Shown here: piece by piece, positions 24,737 through 35,253 of the stretch
Numbering within the stretch: the first letter of the stretch is position 1
Layout: every line of letters starts with the position of its first letter
Source of the DNA: Stutzerimonas stutzeri
GTDB taxonomy: Bacteria; Pseudomonadota; Gammaproteobacteria; Pseudomonadales; Pseudomonadaceae
DNA length: 64,000 bases
Assembly: GCF_002890915.1 (NCBI RefSeq)
Contig: NZ_POUT01000002.1
Coordinates: 186,001-250,000 of the forward strand
Direction: 5' to 3'
Translations under genes and position numbers: made by a program
Notes under the pieces: generated by a model
Told to the model about the DNA's origin: nothing
What the model saw: the letters and a program-made list of their open reading frames with translations, nothing else
Databases searched by the model: none

Positions 24737-25443
24737 ACACGCTCGACCTGCGCGCGTTCTGGCTGACGCTGGTGGAGCACCCGCTGTTTTCCGTGGCGCT
24801 GACGCTGATTGCCTTCCAACTGGCGCTCGTGCTGTACCGGCGCAGCGGCTGGCTGGTGCTGCAACCGGTGATGGTGGGGATGCTGCTGGTGGTCGCCACG
24901 CTGACGCTGGTCGGCATGGACTATGCGCGCTACCGCGAGGGCGCCGCGTTGATCGCCATGCTGCTGGGCCCGGCGACGGTGGCGCTGGCGGTACCGCTGT
25001 ATCGACATCTGCGGCGCATCCAACAGTTGTTCTGGCCGATCCTCGTCACCCTGCTGGTCGGTGGCGTGCTCTGCGTGGCGCTGACCCTGTTGATCGCCTG
25101 GGCGCTGGGCGCGCAGCTGCCGGTGCTGATGAGCCTGGCGCCGAAATCCGCGACCATGCCGATCGCCATGCTGGTGGCCGAGCAACTCGGCGGCATGGCT
25201 TCGCTGGCGGCGGTGTTCGTCATGCTCACCGGCGTCATCGGCACCGCGCTGGGCCCGTTGCTGCTGCGTTGGGCAGGGGTCGAGCATCCGGCGGCGCGTG
25301 GCCTGAGCTACGGCATCAATGCCCATGCCATCGGCACGGCCAGGGCGCTGGAGGAGGGCGACGAATGCGGCGCCTTCGCCGCGCTGGGGATGAGCCTGCT
25401 GGGCATCCTGATCGCGTTGTTGCTGCCGTTCGCGCTGGGGTGA
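24733..25443 (+). CDS. LrgB/CidB family protein
   Basis: A 236-aa inner-membrane protein with about seven helices and the LrgB signature SLAPKSATMPIAMLVAEQLG, then YGINAHAIGTARALEEG. Its start overlaps the stop of the LrgA-like gene (ATGA), so the two form one operon. There is no LytSR-like two-component pair next to it. A 3-copy repeat array follows directly after the stop. Confidence 0.9.
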   Translation: MNTLDLRAFWLTLVEHPLFSVALTLIAFQLALVLYRRSGWLVLQPVMVGMLLVVATLTLVGMDYARYREGAALIAMLLGPATVALAVPLYRHLRRIQQLFWPILVTLLVGGVLCVALTLLIAWALGAQLPVLMSLAPKSATMPIAMLVAEQLGGMASLAAVFVMLTGVIGTALGPLLLRWAGVEHPAARGLSYGINAHAIGTARALEEGDECGAFAALGMSLLGILIALLLPFALG

Positions 25444-25479
25444 TAGGCGCGCCCACAGGGTCCGCGGCATGCTCCGGCT

Positions 25480-25755
25480 ACTTTTGTGGCCCGACCTCGG
25501 GGCGATGCTTTGAGCCTCAGGCAGTCCTGCGGCCTGCAATCGCCGCGAGGGCGCGCCTCACAGGGTTCGGTGTGCACAGGCTGCTTCTGTGGGAGGCCCG
25601 ACCTCGGGGCGATGCTTTTGGGCTTCTGGCAGTCCAGCGGCCTGCAGTCGCCGCGAGGGCGTGCCTCCCATCGGTTCGGCGTGGGCTTGCTGTTCTTGTG
25701 GGAGCCTCGCCCTCGGGGCGATGCTTTGAGCCTCGGGCAGACCTGTAGTCTGCAA
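25480..25755. repeat. Tandem BIME-like array, about 108-bp period, three copies
   Basis: Copies start around 25485, 25590 and 25698, shown by ACCTCGGGGCGATGCTTT at 25494 and 25601 and by CCCTCGGGGCGATGCTTT at 25710. Each of the first two also holds a complementary REP arm (GTCGCCGCGAGGGCGTGCC or close). The third copy is partial. It fills the spacer of 349 bp between the LrgB-like and DUF3087 genes. Both strands stay open through it, but the resulting peptides are repeat artefacts. Confidence 0.85.
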
Positions 25756-25792
25756 TAATGCGCGCCGCCATTAGCCCTGCAGGAAATCCGAC

Positions 25793-26332
25793 ATGCTGGT
25801 ATTCGAGATCGAGCCGATGAACGCGGAGGCGTACCGTCAGCAGACGCGGCGCAGCACGCTGATCGTCATCGCGACCTTCGCGGTGCTGGCCATGGGGCTG
25901 GCGACGGCGGCGGTGGCGCTGTTCGGCGAGCCGGGCGGCGACAACCTGCGCTGGAACATCGGCGGTGTGTTGGCCGGCCTGCTGCTGACGGTGGCGCTGG
26001 TGCGCCAGCTGTACTGGCGGCAGCCGTGGATGGCCGCGGCGGTCTACGGCTGGCGGCTCAAGCGCAGCCTGATGAGCATCACCAACCTGATGCATCACCT
26101 GAAGGCCGGCGTCGCCGCGCAGGACCCCACGGCCATGCGCCTGCTGCGCTTCTACCACCTGGGCATGACGCAGATGCACCAGCTGGATGCCAACTCCAGC
26201 GCCCTCAGCGAGATGGTCCCCGAGATCGACCGGCATCGCGAAGCCATGCAGGCGCTGGGCATGGACATCGACCAGCGCCGGCTGGATCCGGCCTGGCTGG
26301 AGGCGGTGAAGCGCTTCGGCGCCTCCAGCTAA
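25793..26332 (+). CDS. DUF3087 family membrane protein
   Basis: A 179-aa protein starting MLVFEIEPMNAEAYRQQTRR, with two membrane helices (residues about 23-45 and 55-75) and a cytoplasmic C-terminal helical part (FYHLGMTQMHQLDANSSAL, MDIDQRRLDPAWLEAVKRF). The pattern matches DUF3087, a Pseudomonas-type family of unknown function. Monocistronic. Confidence 0.82.
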   Translation: MLVFEIEPMNAEAYRQQTRRSTLIVIATFAVLAMGLATAAVALFGEPGGDNLRWNIGGVLAGLLLTVALVRQLYWRQPWMAAAVYGWRLKRSLMSITNLMHHLKAGVAAQDPTAMRLLRFYHLGMTQMHQLDANSSALSEMVPEIDRHREAMQALGMDIDQRRLDPAWLEAVKRFGASS

Positions 26333-26569
26333 GGCAGCCTGGCCGCGCTTCGTGGCCAGCGGGCAAGTCCTCCGGTGTCGGCTGGTTCGTATCGAACTGG
26401 TCGATGTTTATCGGTATGAAATTGCAACCATTCGAGGCTGGGGCGAATACATCATCCGCCCCGTCACGCCTGAGAGCGCGGCGCTCTCGTGAGCGGACGT
26501 GACCAGGCGTTTTCACGAGCTATGGTTATTCACCAGCAGGTTTGCGTTTCACCCCAGGAGGAACACCAG

Positions 26570-27169
26570 ATGGCGAAGATTCTCGTGCTGTATCACTCGA
26601 TGTACGGCCACATCGAAACCATGGCCAATGCGGTGGCCGAGGGCGCGCGTCGCGTGCCGGGCGCCGAGGTGGTCATCAAGCGTGTGCCGGAAACCATGCC
26701 GGAGGATGCGTTCAGGAATGCCGGCGGCAAGGTCGAGCAGGCCGCGGCGATAGCCGATCCGGCCGAGCTGCCCGGCTACGATGCGATCATCTTCGGCACG
26801 CCGACCCGCTTCGGCAACATGTCCGGGCAGATGCGCAATTTCCTCGACCGGACCGGCGGCCTCTGGGTCAATGGCGCGCTGCATGGCAAGGTCGCCAGCG
26901 TGTTCACCTCGACCGGCACCGGCGGCGGCCAGGAGATGACCATCACCTCCACCTGGACCACGCTGGCGCACCACGGCATGATCATCGTGCCGACCGGCTA
27001 CGGCATCAGTGAATTCTTCGATATCTCCGAGACCAACGGCGGCACGCCCTATGGTGCCTCGACCATTGCCGGGGGCGACGGCTCCCGCCAGCCGTCGGCC
27101 AAGGAACTGACCATCGCCCGCTTCCAGGGCGAGCATGTGGCCAAGATCGCCAGCAAGCTGAAAGGCTGA
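26570..27169 (+). CDS. wrbA: NAD(P)H:quinone oxidoreductase WrbA
   Basis: A 199-aa flavodoxin-like protein. It opens [17 protein letters not shown] (FMN phosphate loop), has [18 protein letters not shown] and [16 protein letters not shown], and ends AKIASKLKG: full WrbA length and motifs. It catalyses two-electron quinone reduction, protecting against semiquinone stress. AGGAGG at 26556-26561 sets the ATG at 26570. Monocistronic; a GC-rich hairpin follows the stop. Confidence 0.94.
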   Translation: MAKILVLYHSMYGHIETMANAVAEGARRVPGAEVVIKRVPETMPEDAFRNAGGKVEQAAAIADPAELPGYDAIIFGTPTRFGNMSGQMRNFLDRTGGLWVNGALHGKVASVFTSTGTGGGQEMTITSTWTTLAHHGMIIVPTGYGISEFFDISETNGGTPYGASTIAGGDGSRQPSAKELTIARFQGEHVAKIASKLKG

Positions 27170-27178
27170 GCGACCGAG

Positions 27179-27210
27179 GCGGTGCCGGAGGCTGGCCGTC
27201 CGGCGCCGCA
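27179..27210. terminator. Hairpin between wrbA and the GNAT gene
   Basis: GCGGTGCCGGA (27179-27189) pairs with TCCGGCGCCGC (27200-27210) with one mismatch. It lies between two convergent genes. No T run is present, so termination strength is uncertain. Confidence 0.5.
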
Positions 27211-27717
27211 TCAGCCTGCTGGGCAGGCCTGTAGAGGCTCCAGCAAAAGGCCATACATCAGCTCGTCCACATAGCCTGCGTCGCTCGCGCGTTTGTATGC
27301 GGCCCGCTGGGTGCCCTCGCGTACGAATCCGAAGCGCTCGTAGAAGGCAATCGCACGCGGATTGTCCGCCTCGACCGTCAGTTCGACGCGGCGGATACCG
27401 GCGGCGCGCAGCCGGGCCAGGGCATCGCCCATCATCATCTGCGCCACGCCGCGGCCTTTCGCCGCCGGCGCCACCGCCAGCGTCCCCAGGTAGACGACAT
27501 GGGCGGCGCGGCCGATATGGCGCTGCGCCTTGTAGAACCCCTGGACCTGCCCCTCGACCTCGAACACGTAGAAGCAGCCGCTTTCGAATAACGGGTCGAA
27601 GACCCTGGCGAAGGCCTCGCGGGGCATCGGCTCGAAGCCGAGAAAGGGCACCACTTCCTCATGCATGTAGATGTCGTAGACGCGGTCGAAGTCGGCTGGC
27701 GTGGCGAGTCGGCGCAT
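27211..27717 (-). CDS. GNAT family N-acetyltransferase
   Basis: A 168-aa GNAT domain. Motif A is GTLAVAPAAKGRGVAQMMM, and the ADNPRAIAFYERFGFVREGT segment follows, as in the RimI/YhhY-like group. It should acetylate an amine on a small molecule or protein; target unknown. The start at 27717 (MRRLATPADFDRV) is preferred because GGAG lies 8 bp upstream; a Met eight codons earlier is possible. Confidence 0.88.
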   Translation of the reverse strand: MRRLATPADFDRVYDIYMHEEVVPFLGFEPMPREAFARVFDPLFESGCFYVFEVEGQVQGFYKAQRHIGRAAHVVYLGTLAVAPAAKGRGVAQMMMGDALARLRAAGIRRVELTVEADNPRAIAFYERFGFVREGTQRAAYKRASDAGYVDELMYGLLLEPLQACPAG

Positions 27718-27913
27718 GCGTTGCTCCAGTGGTGGTCGCATCGGGGCGGTTGCGTGCGCCTCGGCGGGCGCGGGGTAGGCGAGAATAGCAATTTCTCCGC
27801 GAGCGCCTCTGGTTTGTACCCGGCTGGGCGATTCATACTCGGCACGCGCACTGCTCGGCGCCGTCCCGGTACGAGCGAAGCGCCAAATGCCCGCCTGCCT
27901 GGAACACATTTCA

Positions 27914-30199
27914 ATGAAACGGATGTATCTGCTCGGCTTGCTCGCCGGCTTTTCGCTTCATGCTGCTGCCGCGACCGTCCCTTCGCCGAACGAGAAAGGA
28001 GCCTTCATTGACGACCTGATCGAGCGGATGACCCTCGAGGAAAAGATCGGCCAGCTGCGGCTGATCAGTATCGGCGGGGACATGCCGCGCTCGCGGATGC
28101 TCGAGGAACTGGCGGCGGGGCAGATCGGCGGCACTTTCAACACGGTCACCCGCCATGACAATCGGCCCTTGCAGGATGCTGCATTGCGCAGCCGGATGAA
28201 GATTCCGATCTTCTTCGCCTACGACGTGGTGCATGGCCACCGGACGATTTTTCCCATCGGGCTGGGACTGGCGTCGAGCTGGGACCTGGACACCATCGCC
28301 CACAGCGGCCGGGTGGCGGCCATCGAGGCCAGTGCCGACGGCCTGGACATGACCTTCGCGCCCACCGTCGACATCTCCCGCGATCCGCGCTGGGGGCGCA
28401 CCTCCGAAGGTTTCGGCGAGGACCCCTACCTGGTCTCGGAAATCGCCCGCACCATGGTCAAAGCCTACCAGGGCGAGTCGCCGGCGGCACCGGACAGCAT
28501 CACGGCCAGCGTCAAGCATTTCGCCCTCTACGGGGCGGTCGAGGGCGGACGCGACTACAACGTGGTGGACATGAGCCCGATGCGCATGCACCAGGATTTC
28601 CTGCCGCCGTACCGCGCCGCCATCGATGCCGGGGCCGGCGGCGTGATGGTGGCGCTGAACGCCATCAACGGCGTGCCGGCGAGCGCCAACCGCTGGTTGC
28701 TGCGCGACCTGTTGCGCCGCGACTGGGGCTTTCGCGGCATGACCGTCAGCGATCACGGCGCGATCAGCGAGCTGCTGCGCCACGGCGTCGCGCGCGACGG
28801 TCGCGAGGCGGCCCGCTTGGCGATCGAGGCGGGCATCGACATGAGCATGGCCGACACGCTGTATCGCGACGAGCTGCCGGCCCTGGTGCGTTCGGGCGAG
28901 GTCGGGATCGACGTGGTCGATGCGGCGGTGCGCGAGGTGCTGGGTGCCAAGTACGACATGGGCCTGTTTCACGATCCCTATCGGCGCATCGGCGCCGCCA
29001 AGGACGATCCGCAGGACGTCAATGCCGAAAGCCGCCTGCATCGCGCCGCAGCGAGAGCCGTTGCGCGCCAGTCGCTCGTGTTGCTGGAGAACCACGGGCG
29101 GATCCTGCCGCTGAAGAAGCACGGCAGCATCGCCCTGGTCGGCCCGCTGGCCGATTCGCCGCTCGACATGCTGGGCAGCTGGTCCGCCGCCGGTATCGCC
29201 CGGCAATCGGTGACCCTGCGCCAGGGCATGCGCGAGGCGCTGGGCGAGGCGGCGGAACTGCTGTATGCGCGGGGCGCCAACGTGACCGACGACCCGCACA
29301 TGGTCGACTACCTGAACCAGCTCAACTGGGACGTCACGGAGGTCGTGCAGGACCCGCGTTCCCCCGCCGAGATGATCGCCGAAGCGCTTGCCGTCGCGCA
29401 GAAGGCCGACGTGATCGTCGCTGCGGTGGGCGAGTCGCGCGGCATGTCGCACGAGTCGTCGAGTCGCACCAGCCTGCAGCTTCCGCCCGGCCAGCAGCGC
29501 CTGCTCGAAGCGCTGAAAGAGACCGGCAAGCCGCTGGTACTGGTGCTGATGAACGGCCGGCCGCTGGAGCTCGGCTGGGCGAAGGCCAACGCCGATGCGA
29601 TCGTCGAAACCTGGTTCAGCGGCACCGAGGGCGGCCACGCCATCGCCGACGTGCTGTTCGGCGACTACAACCCTTCGGGCAAGCTGCCGATTTCCTTCCC
29701 GCGCTCGGTGGGGCAGATCCCGACCTACTACAACCACCTCCGCGTCGGGCGGCCATACGTCGAGGGCAAGCCGGGCAACTACACCTCGCAGTATTTCGAG
29801 GAGCCTACCGGCCCGCTGTACCCGTTCGGCTACGGCTTGAGCTATACCCGCTTCGCGTTGTCCGATGTCAGCTTGTCCAGCTCCACTCTCAGACGCGGGG
29901 AAACAGTGCAGGCGCGCGTGAAGGTGAAGAACGTCGGTCAGCGAAGCGGCGCGACCGTGGTCCAGCTATATATCCAGGACCGGGTGGCATCGGTGATTCG
30001 CCCGGTGAAAGAACTCAAGGCCTTTCGCAAGGTCTTGCTCGAGGCCGGCGAAGAGCGGGAAGTCCGCTTCAGCATCGATGAGGACGACCTGAAGTTCGTC
30101 GACGCCCAGCTGCAGCGGGTGGCAGAGGCGGGCGAATTCGAGGTGCAGATCGGCCTCGATTCGCAGCGGGTGCAAAGCCTGCGTTTCGAGCTGCAATGA
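27914..30199 (+). CDS. bglX: Periplasmic beta-glucosidase BglX (GH3)
   Basis: A 761-aa glycoside hydrolase family 3 enzyme with a Sec signal peptide (MKRMYLLGLLAGFSLHAAAA). The N-terminal TIM-barrel contains GLGLASSWD, SVKHFALYGAVEGGRDYN and the nucleophile Asp in MTVSDHGAISEL; the second domain and a C-terminal fibronectin III-like domain (RPVKELKAFRKV) complete the BglX layout, close to the 765 aa of the E. coli enzyme. It hydrolyses beta-glucosides in the periplasm. It directly precedes opgGH, which make periplasmic glucans, so a role in glucan turnover is plausible. Confidence 0.93.
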   Translation: MKRMYLLGLLAGFSLHAAAATVPSPNEKGAFIDDLIERMTLEEKIGQLRLISIGGDMPRSRMLEELAAGQIGGTFNTVTRHDNRPLQDAALRSRMKIPIFFAYDVVHGHRTIFPIGLGLASSWDLDTIAHSGRVAAIEASADGLDMTFAPTVDISRDPRWGRTSEGFGEDPYLVSEIARTMVKAYQGESPAAPDSITASVKHFALYGAVEGGRDYNVVDMSPMRMHQDFLPPYRAAIDAGAGGVMVALNAINGVPASANRWLLRDLLRRDWGFRGMTVSDHGAISELLRHGVARDGREAARLAIEAGIDMSMADTLYRDELPALVRSGEVGIDVVDAAVREVLGAKYDMGLFHDPYRRIGAAKDDPQDVNAESRLHRAAARAVARQSLVLLENHGRILPLKKHGSIALVGPLADSPLDMLGSWSAAGIARQSVTLRQGMREALGEAAELLYARGANVTDDPHMVDYLNQLNWDVTEVVQDPRSPAEMIAEALAVAQKADVIVAAVGESRGMSHESSSRTSLQLPPGQQRLLEALKETGKPLVLVLMNGRPLELGWAKANADAIVETWFSGTEGGHAIADVLFGDYNPSGKLPISFPRSVGQIPTYYNHLRVGRPYVEGKPGNYTSQYFEEPTGPLYPFGYGLSYTRFALSDVSLSSSTLRRGETVQARVKVKNVGQRSGATVVQLYIQDRVASVIRPVKELKAFRKVLLEAGEEREVRFSIDEDDLKFVDAQLQRVAEAGEFEVQIGLDSQRVQSLRFELQ

Positions 30200-30416
30200 A
30201 TCGCGCCAGGCCCCGGTCCAAGGCTGCTGCGCAGGCGGCGGGGCGACCGCTGGCACGCGCCTGCACGGGACGTTTCGGGGTATCTATCCGGCTCGTGTCC
30301 GGCGTGGGATGATGCGCCGCCTCGATTAGCGCGGGAATCATTACCGCTGGCAGCAGACCAACGAGCAAGCGGGCCGATCGACGGCCCGGCGTAATCGCGA
30401 TTCGACAGGAGGGGAT

Positions 30417-31988
30417 GTGTCACGAACCATTCATTTGGCAACGGGCGCCGGTAAAAGCCGGGTATGGGCTCTGGCGCTGGGCCTGTCCATGAGCCTGCTC
30501 GCGGGCCGCGGCTGGGCGTTCAACCTCGATGACGTTGCGCAAAAGGCCGAGAAGCTGGCGGCGGCGGGATACACCGCGCCGCAGAGCAACCTGCCGGCGG
30601 CGTTCCGGGAGATGGCCTTCGCCGACTACCAGCAGTTGCGCTTTCGTGGCGACAAGGCGCTCTGGCACGAGGCGCAGACGCCGTTCGAGGTGCAGTTCTA
30701 CCACCAGGGCATGCATTTCGACGTGCCGGTGAGGATCAACGAAATCACCGCCAAGGGCGTCGAACGGGTGCGCTACGATCCCGAGATGTTCGATTTCGGC
30801 AACGTGCAGGTCGACCCGGCGGCGCTGGAAAACCTCGGCTTCGCCGGTTTCAAGGTGCTCTATCCGCTGAACGCGCCGGACAAGGCGGACGAGCTGATCA
30901 CGCTGCTGGGCGCCAGCTACTTCCGCGTGGTCGGCAAGGGCCAGGTCTACGGCCTGTCGGCCCGCGGGCTGGCGATCGACACGGCGCTGCCCAGCGGCGA
31001 GGAATTCCCGCACTTTCGCGAGTTCTGGATCGAGCGGCCGGAGGCCGACCGGCGCAACCTGGTGATCTATGCACTGCTGGATTCGCCGCGCGCGACCGGC
31101 GCCTATCGCATGGTGGTCACGCCGGGCAAGGACAGCACCGTCGACGTGCAGGCGCGGGTCTATCTGCGCGAGCCGGTGGAAAAGCTCGGCATCGGCGCAC
31201 TCACCAGCATGTACCTGTTCGGCGCCAACCAGCCGAGCCGGCAACTCAACTACCGGCCGCAGCTCCACGACTCCGAAGGGCTGGCCATTCAGGCCGGCAA
31301 CGGCGAGTGGATCTGGCGTCCGCTGAACAACCCCAAGCGCCTGGCGATCAGCAGCTACAGCGTGGAGAATCCGCGTGGCTTCGGTCTGTTGCAGCGCACC
31401 CGGGACTTCGGCCGCTACGAGGATCTCGATGATCGCTACGAGCTGCGCCCGAGCGCCTGGGTCGAGCCGAGCGGCGACTGGGGCAAGGGCCACGTCGAGC
31501 TGGTGGAAATCCCCACGCCGGACGAAACCAACGACAACATCGTCGCGTTCTGGGTCCCCGAAGAGCGACCGGAGCCGCGCGAGCCGCTGGATTTCGCCTA
31601 CCGCCTGCACTTCACCATGGACGAGCCGGCGCTGCACGATCCGGCGCTGGCCTGGGTCAGCCAGACGCGGCTGTCGACCGGCGACGTCAAGCAGTCGAAC
31701 CTGATCCGCCAGCCCGACGGCAGCATGGCGCTGATCGTCGATTTCGCCGGACCGAACCTGGCCGGGCTGCCGGCGGACGCCCCGGTGTCCACGCGGGTGA
31801 GCGTCGACAACAACGCCGAACTGGTGGAGAACAACCTGCGCCACAACCCGGTGAGCAAGGGCTGGCGGTTGACCTTGAGGCTGAAGGTGCGCGACCCGGC
31901 CCGACCGGTGGAGCTGCGCGCAGCCTTGGTGGACGGCGAGACGACGCTTTCCGAAACCTGGAGCTATCAGATACCGATCCATGAATAA
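30417..31988 (+). CDS. opgG: Glucans biosynthesis protein OpgG (MdoG)
   Basis: A 523-aa periplasmic protein with signal peptide ([13 protein letters not shown], mature FNLDDV). Conserved blocks: [66 protein letters not shown] and [10 protein letters not shown]. It is needed for branching or backbone synthesis of osmoregulated periplasmic glucans. The start is GTG at 30417; AGGAGGGG ends only 2-3 bases upstream, an unusually short gap. The gene overlaps opgH by 8 bp. Confidence 0.94.
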   Translation: MSRTIHLATGAGKSRVWALALGLSMSLLAGRGWAFNLDDVAQKAEKLAAAGYTAPQSNLPAAFREMAFADYQQLRFRGDKALWHEAQTPFEVQFYHQGMHFDVPVRINEITAKGVERVRYDPEMFDFGNVQVDPAALENLGFAGFKVLYPLNAPDKADELITLLGASYFRVVGKGQVYGLSARGLAIDTALPSGEEFPHFREFWIERPEADRRNLVIYALLDSPRATGAYRMVVTPGKDSTVDVQARVYLREPVEKLGIGALTSMYLFGANQPSRQLNYRPQLHDSEGLAIQAGNGEWIWRPLNNPKRLAISSYSVENPRGFGLLQRTRDFGRYEDLDDRYELRPSAWVEPSGDWGKGHVELVEIPTPDETNDNIVAFWVPEERPEPREPLDFAYRLHFTMDEPALHDPALAWVSQTRLSTGDVKQSNLIRQPDGSMALIVDFAGPNLAGLPADAPVSTRVSVDNNAELVENNLRHNPVSKGWRLTLRLKVRDPARPVELRAALVDGETTLSETWSYQIPIHE

Positions 31989-34521
31989 TCCGGTGCTGCC
32001 TCCCCTTAGCGGGCGCTATATCGATCAACTGCCACTCGCCGAAGACGAGCGCCAGGCCCTGGTTCGCGAGGTGACCCACGAGGGGGGCGAGCTGGAAGAC
32101 GTGCACCGGGTCCTGGCGCGTCGTGCACCGGCCATTGCCGGCGGTGCCGGAGTGCTGGGCTCGGTCGTCGCGCGCCTGAGGCTCGGCTGGGGCGAGACCC
32201 TGGAGCGTGGCCGGGCGCTCGCGCGCGATCACCAGGACCGTATCTGCATCCAGTCGACGCCGCCAATCGTGCGCACCCGGATGGTGCCCGAGCCCTGGCA
32301 TACCAACGTGCTGCGGCTGAGCTGGTGGCGCTTGCTGCGCAAGAAGAACCGGGCGGTGGACATGCCGCCGCCGGTCGAGATGGATCGTTCCGGCTGGCGC
32401 AGGGTGGCCGGTTTCCGCCGCACCGTCCTGCTGCTGCTGATGCTGCTACAGACGGTCTTCGCCACCTGGCACATGAAGTCGGTGCTGCCCTATCAGGGCT
32501 GGGCGCTGGTGGACCTGCAGGAGGTGTTCCAGCAACCCTGGCAGGAGTCGGCGCGGCAGATCCTGCCGTATGTGGTGCAGACCAGCATCCTGCTGCTGTT
32601 CGCGCTGCTGTTCTGCTGGGTCTCGGTGGGCTTCTGGACGGCGCTGATGGGTTTTTTCCAGCTGCTCAAGGGGCGTGACCGCTACAACATCTCCGCCAGC
32701 ACGCTGGGCGACGAGCCGATCCCGCGCGAGGCGCGCACGGCGCTGGTGATGCCGATTGCCAACGAGGACGTGCCGCGGGTGTTCGCCGGCCTGCGCGCCA
32801 CCTACGAATCGCTGCTGGCCACCGGGCAGATCGAGCATTTCGACATCTTCGTGCTCAGCGACAGCAACGACCCGGATACCTGCGTGGCCGAGCAGAAGGC
32901 CTGGCTGGAGCTGTGCCGCGAGGTCGACGGCTTCGGCCACATCTTCTACCGCCGGCGCCGGCGCCGGGTGAAGCGCAAGAGCGGCAACATCGACGACTTC
33001 TGTCGCCGCTGGGGCAGCAGCTACCGCTACATGGTGGTGCTCGATGCCGACAGCGTGATGAGCGGCGCCTGCCTGACCAGCCTGGTGCGGCTGATGGAAG
33101 CCAACCCTGGCGCCGGCATCATCCAGACGGCGCCCAAGGCCTCGGGCATGGACACCCTCTACGCGCGGATGCAGCAGTTCGCCACGCGGGTCTACGGTCC
33201 GCTGTTCACTGCCGGCCTCAACTTCTGGCAGCTGGGCGAATCGCACTACTGGGGGCACAACGCGATCATCCGGGTCAAACCCTTCATCGAGCACTGCGCG
33301 CTGGCGCCGCTACCGGGCAAGGGCTCGTTCGCCGGCGACATCCTTTCCCACGACTTCGTCGAGGCGGCCCTGATGCGCCGCGCCGGCTGGGGCGTGTGGA
33401 TCGCCTACGACCTGCCGGGCAGCTACGAGGAACTGCCGCCCAACCTGCTCGACGAACTCAAGCGCGACCGCCGCTGGTGCCACGGCAACCTGATGAACTT
33501 CCGCCTGTTCCTGGTCAAGGGCATGCACACGGTGCACCGCTTCGTGTTCCTCACCGGGGTCATGTCCTACCTCTCCGCGCCGCTGTGGTTCGTGTTCCTG
33601 GCGCTGTCCACCGGGCTGCTGGCGATCCACACGCTGATGGTGCCGGAGTATTTCCTGCAGCCGAACCAGCTCTACCCGCTGTGGCCGCGCTGGCATCCGG
33701 AGGAAGCCATCGCGCTGTTCACCGCCACGCTGACCCTGCTGTTCCTGCCCAAGCTGCTCAGCGTGCTGCTGATCTGGATCCAGGGTGCGCACGAGTATGG
33801 CGGGCGGTTGCGGCTGTTGCTGTCGATGATCCTCGAATCGCTGTTCTCGATGCTGGCGGCGCCGGTGCGCATGCTGTTCCACACGGTGTTCGTCACCGCG
33901 GCGTTCCTCGGCTGGTCGGTGCAATGGCAGTCGCCGCAGCGCGCCGACAACGCCACGCCCTGGGGCGAAGCGCTGCGCCGGCACGGCTCGCAGATGCTGC
34001 TGGGCGTGCTCTGGACGGCGCTGGTGGCCTGGCTCGATCCGGCCTTCCTCTGGTGGCTGGCGCCGATCGTGGTGTCGCTGATGCTGTCGGCGCCGGTCTC
34101 GGTGATCACCAGTCGCACGGGGCTGGGGCTGGCCGCGTTGCGCCGCAAGCTGTTCCTGATTCCGGAGGAGTTCAATCCGCCGCCGGAGCTGGCCGCAACC
34201 GATCGCTATACCCGGCAGAACCAGGACGCTGCCCTGCATGAGGGCTTCCTCGCCGCCACGGTGGACCCGCTCTACAACGCGCTGGTGTGCGGCATGGCGC
34301 GGGCGCGTCACGCCAAGCGGGTGGCCGCTGCCGAGGCGCTGCGCGAGCAGCGCATGCAGCAGATCCTCGATGCCGGCCCCGAAGGCAATGCCGAAGCGGC
34401 ACGTTGGCGCCTGCTCAACGATCCCGACGGCATGGCGAGCCTGCACCTGCGTGTCTGGCAGGACCCGCGCTACCAGGCCTGGTGCGACGCCTACCGCCGC
34501 TGCGCCGCGAAGGAGTCGTGA
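31981..34521 (+). CDS. opgH: Glucan glucosyltransferase OpgH (MdoH)
   Basis: An 846-aa inner-membrane GT2 glycosyltransferase. Two N-terminal helices ([15 protein letters not shown], then [20 protein letters not shown]) lead into the catalytic domain with [25 protein letters not shown] (DxD), the acceptor region [15 protein letters not shown] and [10 protein letters not shown] (the Q/RxxRW-type motif), followed by several C-terminal helices. It polymerises glucose from UDP-glucose into the periplasmic glucan backbone. It starts within the end of opgG (ATGAATAA), so translation is coupled. Confidence 0.95.
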   Translation: MNNPVLPPLSGRYIDQLPLAEDERQALVREVTHEGGELEDVHRVLARRAPAIAGGAGVLGSVVARLRLGWGETLERGRALARDHQDRICIQSTPPIVRTRMVPEPWHTNVLRLSWWRLLRKKNRAVDMPPPVEMDRSGWRRVAGFRRTVLLLLMLLQTVFATWHMKSVLPYQGWALVDLQEVFQQPWQESARQILPYVVQTSILLLFALLFCWVSVGFWTALMGFFQLLKGRDRYNISASTLGDEPIPREARTALVMPIANEDVPRVFAGLRATYESLLATGQIEHFDIFVLSDSNDPDTCVAEQKAWLELCREVDGFGHIFYRRRRRRVKRKSGNIDDFCRRWGSSYRYMVVLDADSVMSGACLTSLVRLMEANPGAGIIQTAPKASGMDTLYARMQQFATRVYGPLFTAGLNFWQLGESHYWGHNAIIRVKPFIEHCALAPLPGKGSFAGDILSHDFVEAALMRRAGWGVWIAYDLPGSYEELPPNLLDELKRDRRWCHGNLMNFRLFLVKGMHTVHRFVFLTGVMSYLSAPLWFVFLALSTGLLAIHTLMVPEYFLQPNQLYPLWPRWHPEEAIALFTATLTLLFLPKLLSVLLIWIQGAHEYGGRLRLLLSMILESLFSMLAAPVRMLFHTVFVTAAFLGWSVQWQSPQRADNATPWGEALRRHGSQMLLGVLWTALVAWLDPAFLWWLAPIVVSLMLSAPVSVITSRTGLGLAALRRKLFLIPEEFNPPPELAATDRYTRQNQDAALHEGFLAATVDPLYNALVCGMARARHAKRVAAAEALREQRMQQILDAGPEGNAEAARWRLLNDPDGMASLHLRVWQDPRYQAWCDAYRRCAAKES

Positions 34522-34539
34522 GCCGGGCATAGCGGCCGC

Positions 34540-34575
34540 GGCACGGGGGTACGCCCGCAGGGGCGGCCCCGTGCC
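34540..34575. terminator. Hairpin between opgH and the cytochrome c gene
   Basis: GGCACGGGG (34540-34548) pairs with CCCCGTGCC (34567-34575) across an 18-nt loop that can itself pair. It lies between convergent genes. There is no T tract. Confidence 0.5.
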
Positions 34576-34583
34576 CAGGGCGA

Positions 34584-35243
34584 TCAGTGCCGGTGCTGGC
34601 TGCCATCGGCGTGACGATGAACCGTCGCCGCCTCGGGCTCGGCCGGATGCGGGTGCCCCGCGTGGTTCGTGCCGGCTTCATGGCCTGCTGTCCCCGGTGC
34701 GTGCCTGTCGCTTTCCCCACCGCCATGCTGGTGGCCCGCGCTGGATGCCACCAGGCTCTGGTATTCCTGGGCGGAGAGCGATGGCAGCCGCTCGAGGAAG
34801 GCGACCAGGCCCCAGATGTAGCGATCGTCCATGGACTTGCCCCAGGCCGGCATGCCGGTGGACTTGATGCCGTGCTTGATGATCCAGAAACGGATCGCCG
34901 GATCGCCATCGGCCGTTGCCTTGGCGAGGTTCGGCGGGGCGGGATAGAGGGCCTGGCTCAATTCGCTGGAGGCGACCCCGGGCGCGAGATGGCAGCCGAT
35001 GCACATGGCGTCGTAGTTGCCGGCCCCGGAGCGGATCAGTTCGGCGGCGTCCAGGCCGGGCACCTCGATGTCCTTGGCGCGCGCCGCGATGGCGTACTTG
35101 CGGGTGGTTTCCAGCAAGGCGTGCAGGGGGGCGGCATGCGGGGTATCGGCTGCGACATCGATGATGCCGGAATACACCACCGCGGCACCGCCAATCGCCG
35201 TGGCCAGGGCGACCGCCGCCAGTGTCGTCAGAATGGTTTTCAT
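34584..35243 (-). CDS. Cytochrome c with His-rich C-terminus (copper operon)
   Basis: A 219-aa exported protein: signal or anchor helix MKTILTTLAAVALATAIGGA, one haem c site CIGCH at about residues 80-84, and the axial Met in KSTGMPAWGKSMDD. The C-terminal 55 residues are rich in His and Gly (SAGHQHGGGES, HEAGTNHAGH, VHRHADGSQHRH) and look like a metal-binding tail. It is the last gene of the copA-copB operon, 10 bp after copB. Cytochromes are known in some cop operons, but a His tail of this length is notable. MKTI at 35243 is chosen because a signal peptide starts there. Confidence 0.85.
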   Translation of the reverse strand: MKTILTTLAAVALATAIGGAAVVYSGIIDVAADTPHAAPLHALLETTRKYAIAARAKDIEVPGLDAAELIRSGAGNYDAMCIGCHLAPGVASSELSQALYPAPPNLAKATADGDPAIRFWIIKHGIKSTGMPAWGKSMDDRYIWGLVAFLERLPSLSAQEYQSLVASSAGHQHGGGESDRHAPGTAGHEAGTNHAGHPHPAEPEAATVHRHADGSQHRH

Positions 35244-35253
35244 GCGCTGGACC

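Noticed and set aside
25480..25755. Tandem repeats considered as a CRISPR array
   Set aside because: Units are about 108 bp, contain internal REP arms, have no unique spacers and there are no cas genes.
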